64,000 nt of DNA from positions 1,798,001 through 1,862,000 of the forward strand of contig NZ_JAFEUW010000001.1 in assembly GCF_025028335.1 (NCBI RefSeq), in the 5' to 3' direction. Under the pieces are notes generated by a model. That model was given only the letters and a program-made list of their open reading frames with translations. It was not told where the DNA came from and made no database searches. The translations under genes were made by a program, and so were the position numbers. This document shows positions 32,217 to 40,392 of this stretch, in pieces. Origin of the DNA: Brachybacterium sillae. GTDB taxonomy: Bacteria; Actinomycetota; Actinomycetes; Actinomycetales; Dermabacteraceae. How positions within the stretch are numbered: the first letter of the stretch is position 1; every line of letters starts with the position of its first letter.

Positions 32217-33459
32217 GCGCATCAGCCGACGTCGTGCCCTGACCACCGCCCTCGTCGCCGGTTCCGCCGTCGGGACGGGCGCCGCGCAGAGCGCCTCCGC
32301 CGCCCGGCCCGCTGCGAAGCCCGCCGCGCCCGGCCGTCGGCCCGGCCGACAGCCGCTGCGGGTCGCCACCTACAACGCGTCGCTCAACCGCGGGACGCTG
32401 GGGCAGCTCGCCCGGGACCTCGCCACCGGCGAGGATGCGCAGATCCGGGCCGTCGCCGAGGTTATCCAGATCAACAACCCGGACGTCCTGCTGGTCAACG
32501 AGTTCGACGCCACCCCGACGGGTCGCGAGATCGACCTGTTCCGGCACAACTACCTCGAGGTCTCGCAGAACGGCCGCACCCCGGTGCACTACCCGTACGC
32601 CTTCACCGCCCCGGTGAACACGGGCGTGCCCACCGGTCTGGACCTCACCGGTGACGGCACCACCACCGGGCCCGACGACGCCCACGGCTTCGGCCTGTTC
32701 CCCGGCCAGTACGGCATGGCGATCTTCTCCCGCTACCCGATCCTCACCGACCAGGTCCGCACCTTCCAGAAGCTGCTGTGGTCGAGCATGCCCGGGAACC
32801 TCATGCCCACCGACTACTACCCCGAGGAGGCCGCATCGGTGCTGCGCCTGTCCTCGAAGTCGCACTGGGATGTGCCCGTGCGCGTGGGCAGCGTGGTGCT
32901 GCATGTGCTGGCCGCGCATCCGACCCCGCCGGCGTTCGACGGCCCGGAGGACCGCAACGGGCGCCGCAACCACGACGAGATCCGCCTGTGGGCCGACTAT
33001 GTCTCGCCCGGCCGGGATGGCCAGTGGATCGTCGACGACGCGGGCCGCCGCGGCGGGCTCCACCCCTCGGAGCGGTTCGTGATCCTCGGGGATTACAACT
33101 CCGATCCCGTCGACGGGGACTCCTGGCCCGGTGCGATCCAGCAGCTGCTGCAGCATCCGCGGATCCAGGATCCGATGCCGACCTCCGCGGGCGCCGTGGA
33201 GGCCGCCCGCCTGCAGGGCGGGGAGAATGCCGAACACGAGGGCGACCCCCGCTACGACACCGCCGACTTCCAGGATGTCCCCGGCCCGGGCAACCTGCGC
33301 GTCGACTACGTGCTGCCGTCGCGGAACCTGCAGGTCACCGGCAGTGGCGTGTTCTGGCCGGCCACGGGGCAGCCCGGCAGTGAGCTGACCGGCACCTTCC
33401 CGTTCCCGACCTCCGACCACCGCCTGGTGCGGGTGGATCTGGAGATCGCGGGCTCCTGA
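32209..33459 (+). CDS. secreted endonuclease/exonuclease/phosphatase family protein
   Basis: 416 residues. MSSRISRRRALTTALVAGSA has a twin-arginine-like SRRRALTTA start, a hydrophobic run and an Ala-rich cleavage region. Later motifs are LLVNEFDATPTG (metal-binding Glu), FVILGDYNSDPVDGDSWPGA (GDYNSDP) and FPTSDHRLVRVDLEI (SDH with the catalytic His). These define the EEP fold used by secreted nucleases and phosphoesterases. The start is coupled to a short leader frame (see the tandem repeat). Substrate unknown. Confidence 0.87.
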   Translation: MSSRISRRRALTTALVAGSAVGTGAAQSASAARPAAKPAAPGRRPGRQPLRVATYNASLNRGTLGQLARDLATGEDAQIRAVAEVIQINNPDVLLVNEFDATPTGREIDLFRHNYLEVSQNGRTPVHYPYAFTAPVNTGVPTGLDLTGDGTTTGPDDAHGFGLFPGQYGMAIFSRYPILTDQVRTFQKLLWSSMPGNLMPTDYYPEEAASVLRLSSKSHWDVPVRVGSVVLHVLAAHPTPPAFDGPEDRNGRRNHDEIRLWADYVSPGRDGQWIVDDAGRRGGLHPSERFVILGDYNSDPVDGDSWPGAIQQLLQHPRIQDPMPTSAGAVEAARLQGGENAEHEGDPRYDTADFQDVPGPGNLRVDYVLPSRNLQVTGSGVFWPATGQPGSELTGTFPFPTSDHRLVRVDLEIAGS

Positions 33460-33512
33460 GCAGGGATCTGCGCGCCGAGGCAGCTGTCGGGCCGCCCCGC
33501 TAGCCTGCGGCC

Positions 33513-34457
33513 ATGAAGATCCTGCTGCCCGACACCATGCCGCTCGACCCGTGCCTGCCCGACGGCTGGGAAGCGGTGGTCCTCGACGCCCGCGCCCCCA
33601 TCCCCGCAGAGCACCACGACGCCGAGGCCCTCGTCGTGTGGGGCGCCTCCCGGGCGCACCTGGCCTCCGCCGCGGAGGACCTGCCCCGGCTGCGGTTCAT
33701 CCAGTCCCTCGCCGCCGGGGTCGAGGGGATCCTCGCCGCGGGGTTCCGACCGGACGTGCGGATCACCTCCGGTTCGGGACTGCATTCCTCGACCGTCGCG
33801 GAGCATGCCCTCGCCCTGACCCTGGCGCTGGTGCGTCGCCTGCCGCAGAGCCTTGCCGCGCAGCAGCGGCACGAGTGGTCGCGTGAGCTGGGGGGCCTGC
33901 AGCCCCTGCACCCCGAGGGGGAGCTGACCACCCTGCTCGACGCCCGCGTGCTGATCTGGGGGTTCGGGGAGATCGGTCGCACTCTCGCCCCCCTGCTGCA
34001 GCAGCTCGGCGCACAGGTGCGCGGGGTCGCCCGCAGCGCCGGGGAGCGCGACGGCTTCGAGGTCCTCGCGCAGGACGACGTGGCCGCGGCGCTGGGCGAG
34101 ACCGACGTGCTGATCGACATCCTCCCCGCCGACGACCACACCGCCGGTGCGATCGACGCGGCCGTGCTCGACGCCCTGCCCGATCACGCCCTGGTGGTGA
34201 ACGTCGGGCGCGGAACCACCGTCGACCAGGAGGCCCTGCTGGCCGCACTGCGGGAGGGGCGGATCGGCGGCGCCGCACTGGATGTCACCGACCCGGAGCC
34301 GTTGCCGGCCGAGGACCCCCTGTGGGAGGCGCCGCGGTTGATCCTCACCCCGCATGCCGCCGGGGGCCGCCCCGTCGGGGCCGACGAGCGGATCGCCCAC
34401 AACCTGCGGGCCCTCGACGGGGACGGTGACCTGGTGCACGAGGTCGCGCGGGACTGA
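33513..34457 (+). CDS. D-2-hydroxyacid dehydrogenase (NAD-binding)
   Basis: 314 residues. LIWGFGEIGRTLAPLLQQLG is the NAD-binding GxGxxG. VNVGRGTTVDQEALLAALREG holds the catalytic Arg, LDVTDPEPLPAEDPLWEAP the catalytic Glu, and LILTPHAAGG the catalytic His. All four family motifs are intact. Likely reduces or oxidises a 2-oxo acid; the substrate is unknown. It ends 19 bp before the convergent Mrf-like gene. Confidence 0.9.
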   Translation: MKILLPDTMPLDPCLPDGWEAVVLDARAPIPAEHHDAEALVVWGASRAHLASAAEDLPRLRFIQSLAAGVEGILAAGFRPDVRITSGSGLHSSTVAEHALALTLALVRRLPQSLAAQQRHEWSRELGGLQPLHPEGELTTLLDARVLIWGFGEIGRTLAPLLQQLGAQVRGVARSAGERDGFEVLAQDDVAAALGETDVLIDILPADDHTAGAIDAAVLDALPDHALVVNVGRGTTVDQEALLAALREGRIGGAALDVTDPEPLPAEDPLWEAPRLILTPHAAGGRPVGADERIAHNLRALDGDGDLVHEVARD

Positions 34458-34476
34458 GGATCCGACCCGTGGCAGG

Positions 34477-35643
34477 TCAGGCGGCCACATCGCGCCGCCC
34501 CAGCCACGGATCGAGCTCATCGGCCCGGCCCAGCCAGGGCGCCAACCCCGCCCGCCACTCGACGTCGGTGAGCAGGCAGCGTGCGAACGCCCGCCGCACC
34601 CGCTCCCGGTCCGCCTCCCCGATGCCGGTCATGACCAGGCAGGTGGTCGGCAGCTCCGCGGATTCGGCCACCGCCCCCACCGACACCTGACCACCGGCCC
34701 CGTTCCACTCGCACACCGACCCCGGGCGCGTCGGCACCCAGAAGCGGCCGCGGCTGCGCAGCCGGCCTGCCCCGAGCGCCTCCAGGTGCTGCAAGAACCG
34801 ACCCGGATGGAACGGTCGCTCCGAGCGCAGCACCACGGTCCAGGTGCCGTGGGGGGAGAGGCCGGGCCGGGGGGTGTGGTCCCCGGCGGCGCAGGCATCG
34901 GCGCGGCGCATCGTTGCGGACGCGTCGTGCCGCGGCCGCAGCAGCTCCGCCGGTGCCAGGGAGTGCAGCTCGGTGACGAGCTCCTGGTCGGCGTGCAGCA
35001 GATGCGCGAGGAGCTCGGCCCCGGCCGGGTCGGGCTGGGGGCGGGCGTCGATCACCAGGTCGGCCACCTCGACCTGCGCGCACAGCGCCTCACCGACGCT
35101 GCGCTCGTCCTCCAGGGCCCAGCGCAGGTCCCGTTCGGCGAGGGTGGCGTCCCCCAGAACGTCCTCGACGACGGTTCCGGAGTCGACGACCGCCGCGATC
35201 GTGCTGATCCGCACGGCGTCGGTAGCGGCCCCGAGGGTGCGTGAGACGGTGAGCGGGTCAGCGCTGATCGGCAGCACCAGGGCGAGGGCGTCGTACCGGC
35301 CGGTGGCGGCGAGCGCCTCCAGCACCGGCACGGCATCCTCCCGCATCGCGCAGGCGACACACTCGTGGTCGAGCTCCACCAGGCGGTCCTCCCGCACGCG
35401 GCCGGCGTCGAGGATGCTCTCCCCGGAGTCGAGGACCAGGCGGCGCAGGGACCCCGTGGCGCGGTCGACGTCGTAGCGCAGAGCGGCCAGGCGCCGGGTG
35501 TCGAGCAACAGGTCGGCCGCGACGCTGTCCCGCAGCACCTGGTCGATGGCACAGACCACCGCGAGGGGGAGAGGGGTCGCGGGGGCGTGGTCGCGGTCGG
35601 GGCCAGGGGTGCGGTCACGGCCGGCGTGGGGATCGAGCGGCAT
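34477..35643 (-). CDS. mrf: Mrf-like COG0523 protein of a Zur-type module
   Basis: 388 residues of the COG0523/CobW branch found next to zinc-independent ribosomal protein genes. The centre has DHECVACAMREDAVPVLEAL, corresponding to the family's C-x-C-C zinc motif but with a degenerate arrangement, and HGTWTVVLRSERPFHPGRFL, WVPTRPGSVCEWNGAGGQVS in the C-terminal CobW_C-like domain. A canonical Walker A loop is not seen at the N-terminus (PLPLAVVCAIDQVLRDSVAA), as also in mycobacterial MRF proteins that recruit hibernation factor to zinc-free ribosomes. AAGGAG lies just before the ATG. A Zur-like box sits in the divergent promoter region. Confidence 0.75.
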   Translation of the reverse strand: MPLDPHAGRDRTPGPDRDHAPATPLPLAVVCAIDQVLRDSVAADLLLDTRRLAALRYDVDRATGSLRRLVLDSGESILDAGRVREDRLVELDHECVACAMREDAVPVLEALAATGRYDALALVLPISADPLTVSRTLGAATDAVRISTIAAVVDSGTVVEDVLGDATLAERDLRWALEDERSVGEALCAQVEVADLVIDARPQPDPAGAELLAHLLHADQELVTELHSLAPAELLRPRHDASATMRRADACAAGDHTPRPGLSPHGTWTVVLRSERPFHPGRFLQHLEALGAGRLRSRGRFWVPTRPGSVCEWNGAGGQVSVGAVAESAELPTTCLVMTGIGEADRERVRRAFARCLLTDVEWRAGLAPWLGRADELDPWLGRRDVAA

Positions 35644-35660
35644 GGGGCTCCTTCGCTTGA

Positions 35661-35675
35661 CGAGAATGATTCTCG
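35661..35675. promoter_or_regulatory. Zur-like operator
   Basis: CGAGAATGATTCTCG at 35661-35675 is an inverted repeat with the AATGATT core typical of actinobacterial Zur boxes. It lies between the divergent mrf and rpmB starts. Low zinc would release Zur and turn both directions on. Confidence 0.75.
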
Positions 35676-35693
35676 GTAACTAACGTCCTCGTC

Positions 35694-35930
35694 ATGTCCC
35701 GTCGTTGTCAAGTCACCGGAGCGTCACCGCGAGTCGGTCGGCGCGTGTCCCATGCGCATCGCCGCACCCCGCGCACCTGGTCCCCGAACCTGCAGACCAG
35801 GCGTTTCTGGGTGCCCTCACCCAGGCGGTATGTGCGGCTCACCCTCAGCGTGCGGGCCATGCGGCGCATCGACCGCGAGGGCATCGATGCGGTGGTCGCC
35901 GAGATGCTCGCCCGCGGGGAGCGGTTCTGA
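35694..35930 (+). CDS. rpmB: 50S ribosomal protein L28, zinc-independent paralogue
   Basis: 78 residues, MSRRCQVTGASPRVGRRVSH through RRFWVPSPRRYVRLTLSVRAMRRIDREG, a normal L28 core. The usual CxxC zinc motif is reduced: only C5 remains. Such paralogues replace the zinc-binding form in zinc shortage. The start lies 18 bp from the Zur-like box, which supports control. It heads the ribosomal genes L28, L33, S14 and a broken L31. Confidence 0.85.
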   Translation: MSRRCQVTGASPRVGRRVSHAHRRTPRTWSPNLQTRRFWVPSPRRYVRLTLSVRAMRRIDREGIDAVVAEMLARGERF

Positions 35931-36053
35931 GGGCGTGGCGTTCTGCCGCGTCTCTCGCCCACCCCGCTCGCCCGCCCCGCTGTGACCGGCGAGACAGGCG
36001 GACATGACACGCCCCACCGTCCACGTTCCCCCACCCCAGCAGAAAGGACCCTC

Positions 36054-36224
36054 ATGGCCTCGAAGAACTCCGCCCTGCGCCCCGTGATCCGGCTGCGCTC
36101 CACCGCGGGCACGGGCTACACCTACGTGACCACGAAGAACCGCCGCAGCACCCCGGACCGACTGGTGGTGCGCAAGTACGACCCGGTGCTGCGCCGCCAC
36201 GTCGACTTCCGGGAGGAGCGCTGA
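36054..36224 (+). CDS. rpmG: 50S ribosomal protein L33, zinc-independent paralogue
   Basis: 56 residues, [40 protein letters not shown]. The protein matches L33 but lacks the CxxC pair of the zinc form (a Tyr/Thr in place of Cys). AGAAAGGA precedes the ATG. It is followed one base later by S14. Confidence 0.9.
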   Translation: MASKNSALRPVIRLRSTAGTGYTYVTTKNRRSTPDRLVVRKYDPVLRRHVDFREER

Positions 36225-36225
36225 G

Positions 36226-36531
36226 ATGGCGAAGGCCTCGAAGATCGCCCGCAATGAGCAGCGTCGCGCGGTGGTCGCGCGGTATGCACAGCAGCGGGCC
36301 GCTCTCCAGCGCACCGTCAAGGACCCCGCCACCCCCGAGGCGGAACGTCTGATCGCCCTGCGGGCCCTGCAACGGATGCCCCGTGATGCGAGCCCCACGC
36401 GGTTGCGCCGCCGCGACGCGATCGACGGTCGCCCCCGCGGGCATCTGTCCCGCTTCGGGATCTCGCGGGTGCGGTTCCGCGAGATGGCGCATCACGGCGA
36501 ACTGCCGGGGGTGCGCACCTCCAGCTGGTGA
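36226..36531 (+). CDS. rpsN: 30S ribosomal protein S14, zinc-independent paralogue
   Basis: 101 residues, [20 protein letters not shown], then [20 protein letters not shown] and the characteristic [21 protein letters not shown] end. The long 101-residue form with no Cys-x-x-Cys is the zinc-independent type. It starts two bases after the L33 stop, so translation is coupled. Confidence 0.92.
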   Translation: MAKASKIARNEQRRAVVARYAQQRAALQRTVKDPATPEAERLIALRALQRMPRDASPTRLRRRDAIDGRPRGHLSRFGISRVRFREMAHHGELPGVRTSSW

Positions 36532-36619
36532 ACGACGCGTCTGCACAGACCACCCGCCCGCCTCGCCGCGCAGCCGCGGACCCCCTCGACCACTCATCCC
36601 CAACCCCAGGAGGCACTCC

Positions 36620-36682
36620 ATGCGCCAGGGAATCCATCCCACCTACGAACCGGCGATCTTCCGTGACCGCTCCGCGGATTGA
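36620..36682 (+). pseudogene. rpmE2: 50S ribosomal protein L31 type B, truncated
   Basis: 20 codons, MRQGIHPTYEPAIFRDRSAD, then TGA. This matches the start of the zinc-independent L31 (M-x-x-G-I-H-P-x-Y-x-x-V-V/I-F-R-D-x-S), which is normally 80-90 residues. AGGAGG precedes the ATG. The rest is missing; from 36683 the DNA is unrelated, so the gene was cut at a junction with other DNA. Confidence 0.8.
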
Positions 36683-36764
36683 CAGGCCCGAAGGCGGCGC
36701 GCTTCACCGAGCTCTGGGGAGAACCGACCGCCATCCCGGCGGCTTCGGCCCGACGGCGCAACCA

Positions 36765-36790
36765 CCCCGCTCTCGTTGACAAGAGCGGGG
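36765..36790 (+). terminator. hairpin between the ribosomal genes and the HXXEE gene
   Basis: CCCCGCTCT at 36765-36773 pairs with AGAGCGGGG at 36782-36790, with an eight-base loop. No T tract. It could end transcription of the ribosomal cluster. Confidence 0.4.
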
Positions 36791-36928
36791 CGAGAACCAC
36801 AGGTGCGTGTGGACCCAGGCGCGGCACCAAACCGCCGCCATCTAGTGACCGCCGCACCGCGGCCCTTCAGTCGCCGTGTTGAGTGCTGGGAAGGACCGCC
36901 CGCCGCCCGATGGGTGCGGCCGCCCTGC

Positions 36929-37582
36929 TCAGGGGCCCGCCAGCATCACCAGCAACGGGACCAGCACAACCACGAGAACGAGAACGACGGCGGCAACCTG
37001 CCGCCAGGTGGAACCCGACCACATGCGCCTCAGTAGAATCGGGCCGATCACCAGGTATCCGCAGGCCGTGACCAGCCCCGGGAAGTAGCCGCCGGTCATC
37101 ACGGTCCACACCAGGTGGGTGATCGCGTTACCCAGGGTGCCGTAGATAACGAAGAACAGGGAGGGCAATAGGAGCGCGCGGCGGCCGTGGACCACGACGC
37201 CATACGTCGCGACACCGAAGAGCGCGTAGGAGGCCATGTTGAACCACACGAACACCTCGGGTGCGTAGGGCGCCCCGCCATAGAGCGCGGGAAAGTCCCG
37301 CCAAAAACCGGTCTGGAACTCCTCGGCGAAGTGGAGGAACTGCCACCCCAGGGCAACGGCGTACACGGGCAGTGCCCTGCCCGGCGCAGGCAGTGGCGCT
37401 CTCGTCCAGTACAGGACCACGACGAGGCCCAGGGTGATCAGGGCGCCCGGCACGAAGGTCACCCACAGAGAGGCGCCACTGCTGAACACCCAGAAGACGC
37501 TGCACATTACTGCAGACAGGAGGGCGGCCGCCACCAGATCGCGTCGGCTGAGGGTGCGCTCGGCGGGCGGGAGGAGATTCAT
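36929..37582 (-). CDS. HXXEE domain membrane protein
   Basis: 217 residues starting MNLLPPAERTLSRRDLVAAA. Around residue 95 is WQFLHFAEEFQTGFWRDFPA, carrying the H-x-x-E-E motif (HFAEE) that names the family. About six hydrophobic segments follow. Function is unknown. It diverges from the TetR gene, with an 88-bp gap, and is probably regulated by it. Upstream in-frame extension begins at 37726 but lacks protein character. Confidence 0.72.
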   Translation of the reverse strand: MNLLPPAERTLSRRDLVAAALLSAVMCSVFWVFSSGASLWVTFVPGALITLGLVVVLYWTRAPLPAPGRALPVYAVALGWQFLHFAEEFQTGFWRDFPALYGGAPYAPEVFVWFNMASYALFGVATYGVVVHGRRALLLPSLFFVIYGTLGNAITHLVWTVMTGGYFPGLVTACGYLVIGPILLRRMWSGSTWRQVAAVVLVLVVVLVPLLVMLAGP

Positions 37583-37670
37583 GCCGCCATGATGGGGCGC
37601 TGGCGACGCCCGAGTCGATCCTGTGGGATTCCCGTGGACCGGCCGGCGGGGAAGCGGTTCCTTGTAAGGT

Positions 37671-38270
37671 TTGAATGTGTTGGATTCACCGCGCAGCCCA
37701 GGCCGCCCGCCGGGCCCGAGCACCACGCGCGAGCGAGTGCTGCGGGCCGCCGCCGCCTCGTTTCATGAGCACGGCTACGAGAAGACAACTCTCCGGGGCA
37801 TCGCCCGCACGGTAGGCGTTGACGTCTCGACCGTGGCCTATCACGGAGGAGCCAAGCACGAGCTGATCGCCCGGGCCCTAGCCCTGGACGTGGCCCCGGC
37901 GGAGCTGCTAGACCGGGCCCTGTCCGTGCCCCGCGACCAAGTACCCGCCGCACTAGTCCGCGTGGTTACCGTGGCCTGGGCGGATGAGTCCCGGCGTCGG
38001 CCCGTGGAGTTGCTGCTCTCCACGGCCCTGACCGACCCCCGGGTCGGGGCAGCCTGCCGCAGCTATCTTGAGGTGGAGGTCGTCCGGAGGCTCGCGGAGA
38101 CTATCGGAGGCCGCGACGCCACCACCCGCGCTCTGGCCGTGGTCTCCCTGGTGGTGGGAGTGTTCGTGACCCGCCACTCCCTCGGCCTGGCCCCGCAGGT
38201 GCCCGTGGACGAGCCGTTGCGGTCCCTCGTACCACTTATCGGCTCCATCCTCGATGGACGCAGTTCCTGA
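37671..38270 (+). CDS. TetR family transcriptional regulator
   Basis: 199 residues, TTG start at 37671 (alternatively GTG at 37677). The HTH is TTRERVLRAAAASFHEHGYE followed by KTTLRGIARTVGVDVSTVAY. The C-terminal ligand domain reaches LRSLVPLIGSILDGRSS, typical TetR_C_33-like. It diverges from the HXXEE membrane protein and probably represses it. The start choice is uncertain, as AAGG lies only a few bases upstream of the TTG. Confidence 0.82.
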   Translation: MNVLDSPRSPGRPPGPSTTRERVLRAAAASFHEHGYEKTTLRGIARTVGVDVSTVAYHGGAKHELIARALALDVAPAELLDRALSVPRDQVPAALVRVVTVAWADESRRRPVELLLSTALTDPRVGAACRSYLEVEVVRRLAETIGGRDATTRALAVVSLVVGVFVTRHSLGLAPQVPVDEPLRSLVPLIGSILDGRSS

Positions 38271-38595
38271 CCGCCGCTACCAACGTCATGGCCAGGCCAC
38301 CCGCCCTGTGGCTGCTGGAGGCGAAACAGAGCCGGCGCCAACGAAGTCACGGTGGAACTGATGTGCAGGAAGGTGTCACGAGCGCCGTCGCGAGGGAGGT
38401 ACCAAACTGGGGCACCCCAGCAGGACACCGACCAAGCCGTCGCTTGCAGTTCCCAATATGGTCTTACTTCCCGATTTTGCGACACTCCTGTCGCACTAGG
38501 TATACCCCAGCGCTACACCCCGGCCAGTTGATCCCACGGTTCCCACTATGAAGCGCCTGGGTTCCGTTCCGAGTCTCAGCAAGGAGAATCGGAGC
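38271..38595. other. intergenic region before the IS3 remnant
   Basis: No supportable gene. A small hairpin (TGCGACA/TGTCGCA at 38478-38495) lies in A/T-richer DNA. The last part, from about 38547 (TGAAGCGCCTGGGTTCCG), may be the left end of the IS3 element whose orfA starts at 38596. Confidence 0.45.
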
Positions 38596-38763
38596 ATGCC
38601 CAAGAAGTTCAGTCCAGAGCTGCGTGACCGTGCCGTGCGTATGGTCTACGACCGTCAGGTACGCGAGGGTGGTCCCCGTGCAGCATCGATCCGTGCGGTC
38701 GCCCCGCAGCTCGGTGTCGGCGAGGAGACGCTGCGGATCTGGTGCAACCGCTACGGCCCCACC
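38596..38763 (+). pseudogene. IS3-family orfA, first half (interrupted)
   Basis: MPKKFSPELRDRAVRMVYDR through GEETLRIWCNRYGPT. The frame is broken at 38762 by the IS1634 insertion and resumes at 42115 after a 24-base repeat of the last bases. Without the insertion the protein would be a normal OrfA of about 100 residues. Confidence 0.88.
38738..38761 (+). repeat. 24-bp target duplication, left copy
   Basis: The 24 bases ending in GGTGCAACCGCTACGGCCCC-A are repeated exactly at 42115-42138, flanking the IS1634 element. Long target duplications are a known feature of the IS1634/IS1549 group. Confidence 0.9.
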
Positions 38764-38899
38764 TGACTTGGACCTCTCTGGGGTATCGACGCGGGTTTTG
38801 GGTGTATCGGTGCTGGTGAGCGCTTCGCGCCTGCCTGGAGTGACACACTAAGCGGGTGGTGTTCCTGCGGAAGGTAGGACGGCGTCGGGGGCGACGGCT

Positions 38900-40390
38900 G
38901 TGCAGATTGCTGAGCGGCGGAACCGTCGGGATGTGGTCCTGGAGCATCTCGGGTCGGCTCATACCGAAGCCGAGCTCGCCGGCCTGATGGAGGCGGGTCG
39001 GGAGAAGATCAACGCTGGTCAGGGCGTCCTCGACCTGGGGACAGCAACGTCGACGAGCCCCGCGACGATCACGTCGAAGCAGTCCCGGCTGCTGCTGGAG
39101 ACGCTGCAGTCCGCGTGGGCGGCGCTGGGGTTCACGGCGATCGGTGATGAGGCATTCTTCCAGCTCGTCGCCGCACGCCTGATCGAGCCGACCTCGATGA
39201 GCGACTCCGCCAGAGTGCTGGCGGAGGTCGGGATCGACCCGGTGCATCGCTCGACGATGAAGCGCTGCCTGGCCCGGATCGCCACGAACGACTACCGCGG
39301 CCAGATCGCGACGAGGTGCTTCGAGCATGCCGCGACCAGCGGCGACATCTCGCTGGTGCTCTACGACGTTACGACGCTCTATTTCGAGGCGGAGAACGAG
39401 GATGCGCTGAGGAAGGTCGGCTACTCGAAGGAACGCCGCGTGGATCCGCTGATCGTGGTCGGCCTGCTCGTGGACCGGGGCGGGTTCCCGCTGGAGATCG
39501 GCTGCTTCGAGGGGAACCATGCTGAGACCCGCACGATCGTCCCGATCATCCGCCAGTTCCAGGCCCGGAACGACCTCGCTGACATGGTCGTGGTCGCGGA
39601 CGCCGGGATGCTCTCGGCGGCCAACCTGCGCGAGCTCGACGAAGCGGACCTGAAGTTCATCGTCGGCTCACGACAGACGAAAGCCCCGGGTGACCTGGCC
39701 AATCACTTCCATTGGAACGGGGACGCGTTCACGGACGGGCAGCTGATCGACACCATCACGCCCCGCCACGGGAACACGAAACCCTCCACGACGAAGCGCC
39801 GCAAGGAGCCGGTCTGGGACGCAGAGGAGCATCCCGGGCACTGGCGTGCCATCTGGAGCTACCGCACCAAGCGTGCCACCCGGGACAATCACACCCTCAC
39901 CGCGCAGGAGAACCGGGCCCGAGCCGTGATCGACGGGGACGCGTCGGTGAAGTCGACCAGATTCGTGAAGACCACCGCGAGCGGCCGATCCCTCGATACG
40001 GCCTCGCTCGAGCGGGCACGAAGTCTGGTCGGGCTGAAGGGCTACGTCACGAACATTCCTGCCGCCACGATGCCGGCGGCGGAGGTGGTCTCCAGCTATC
40101 ACGCCCTCTGGCATGTCGAGCAGTCATTCCGGATGAGCAAGACAGACCTGCAGGCCAGGCCCATGTTCCACCGCACCCGTGACGCGATCGAAGCCCACCT
40201 CACCATCGTGTTCACGGCCCTGGCGATCGCCAGACACCTCCAAGCAGCGACCGGGTTCAGCATCCGCCGGATCATCCGGACACTCCGTCCCCTCCAGGAC
40301 GTCACTATCACCATCGCCGGGCAAAAGATCACCGCGAGCCCCGAACTCACCGACGACGCCCGACACGTCCTTCAGCGAGTGACACACTAA
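38900..40390 (+). CDS. IS1634-family transposase
   Basis: 496 residues starting MQIAERRNRRDVVLEHLGSA. The DDE-type region includes LVLYDVTTLYFEAENED (first Asp), MVVVADAGMLSAANLRELDE (second Asp), and SSYHALWHVEQSFRMSKTDL with the catalytic Glu (YhxLwhVEqsFR). These are the blocks of IS1634/IS1549-type IS4-superfamily enzymes. The frame is intact. IS1380 inserted at its last codon region (TAA 40388-40390) without damaging it. Confidence 0.9.
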   Translation: MQIAERRNRRDVVLEHLGSAHTEAELAGLMEAGREKINAGQGVLDLGTATSTSPATITSKQSRLLLETLQSAWAALGFTAIGDEAFFQLVAARLIEPTSMSDSARVLAEVGIDPVHRSTMKRCLARIATNDYRGQIATRCFEHAATSGDISLVLYDVTTLYFEAENEDALRKVGYSKERRVDPLIVVGLLVDRGGFPLEIGCFEGNHAETRTIVPIIRQFQARNDLADMVVVADAGMLSAANLRELDEADLKFIVGSRQTKAPGDLANHFHWNGDAFTDGQLIDTITPRHGNTKPSTTKRRKEPVWDAEEHPGHWRAIWSYRTKRATRDNHTLTAQENRARAVIDGDASVKSTRFVKTTASGRSLDTASLERARSLVGLKGYVTNIPAATMPAAEVVSSYHALWHVEQSFRMSKTDLQARPMFHRTRDAIEAHLTIVFTALAIARHLQAATGFSIRRIIRTLRPLQDVTITIAGQKITASPELTDDARHVLQRVTH

Positions 40391-40392
40391 CC

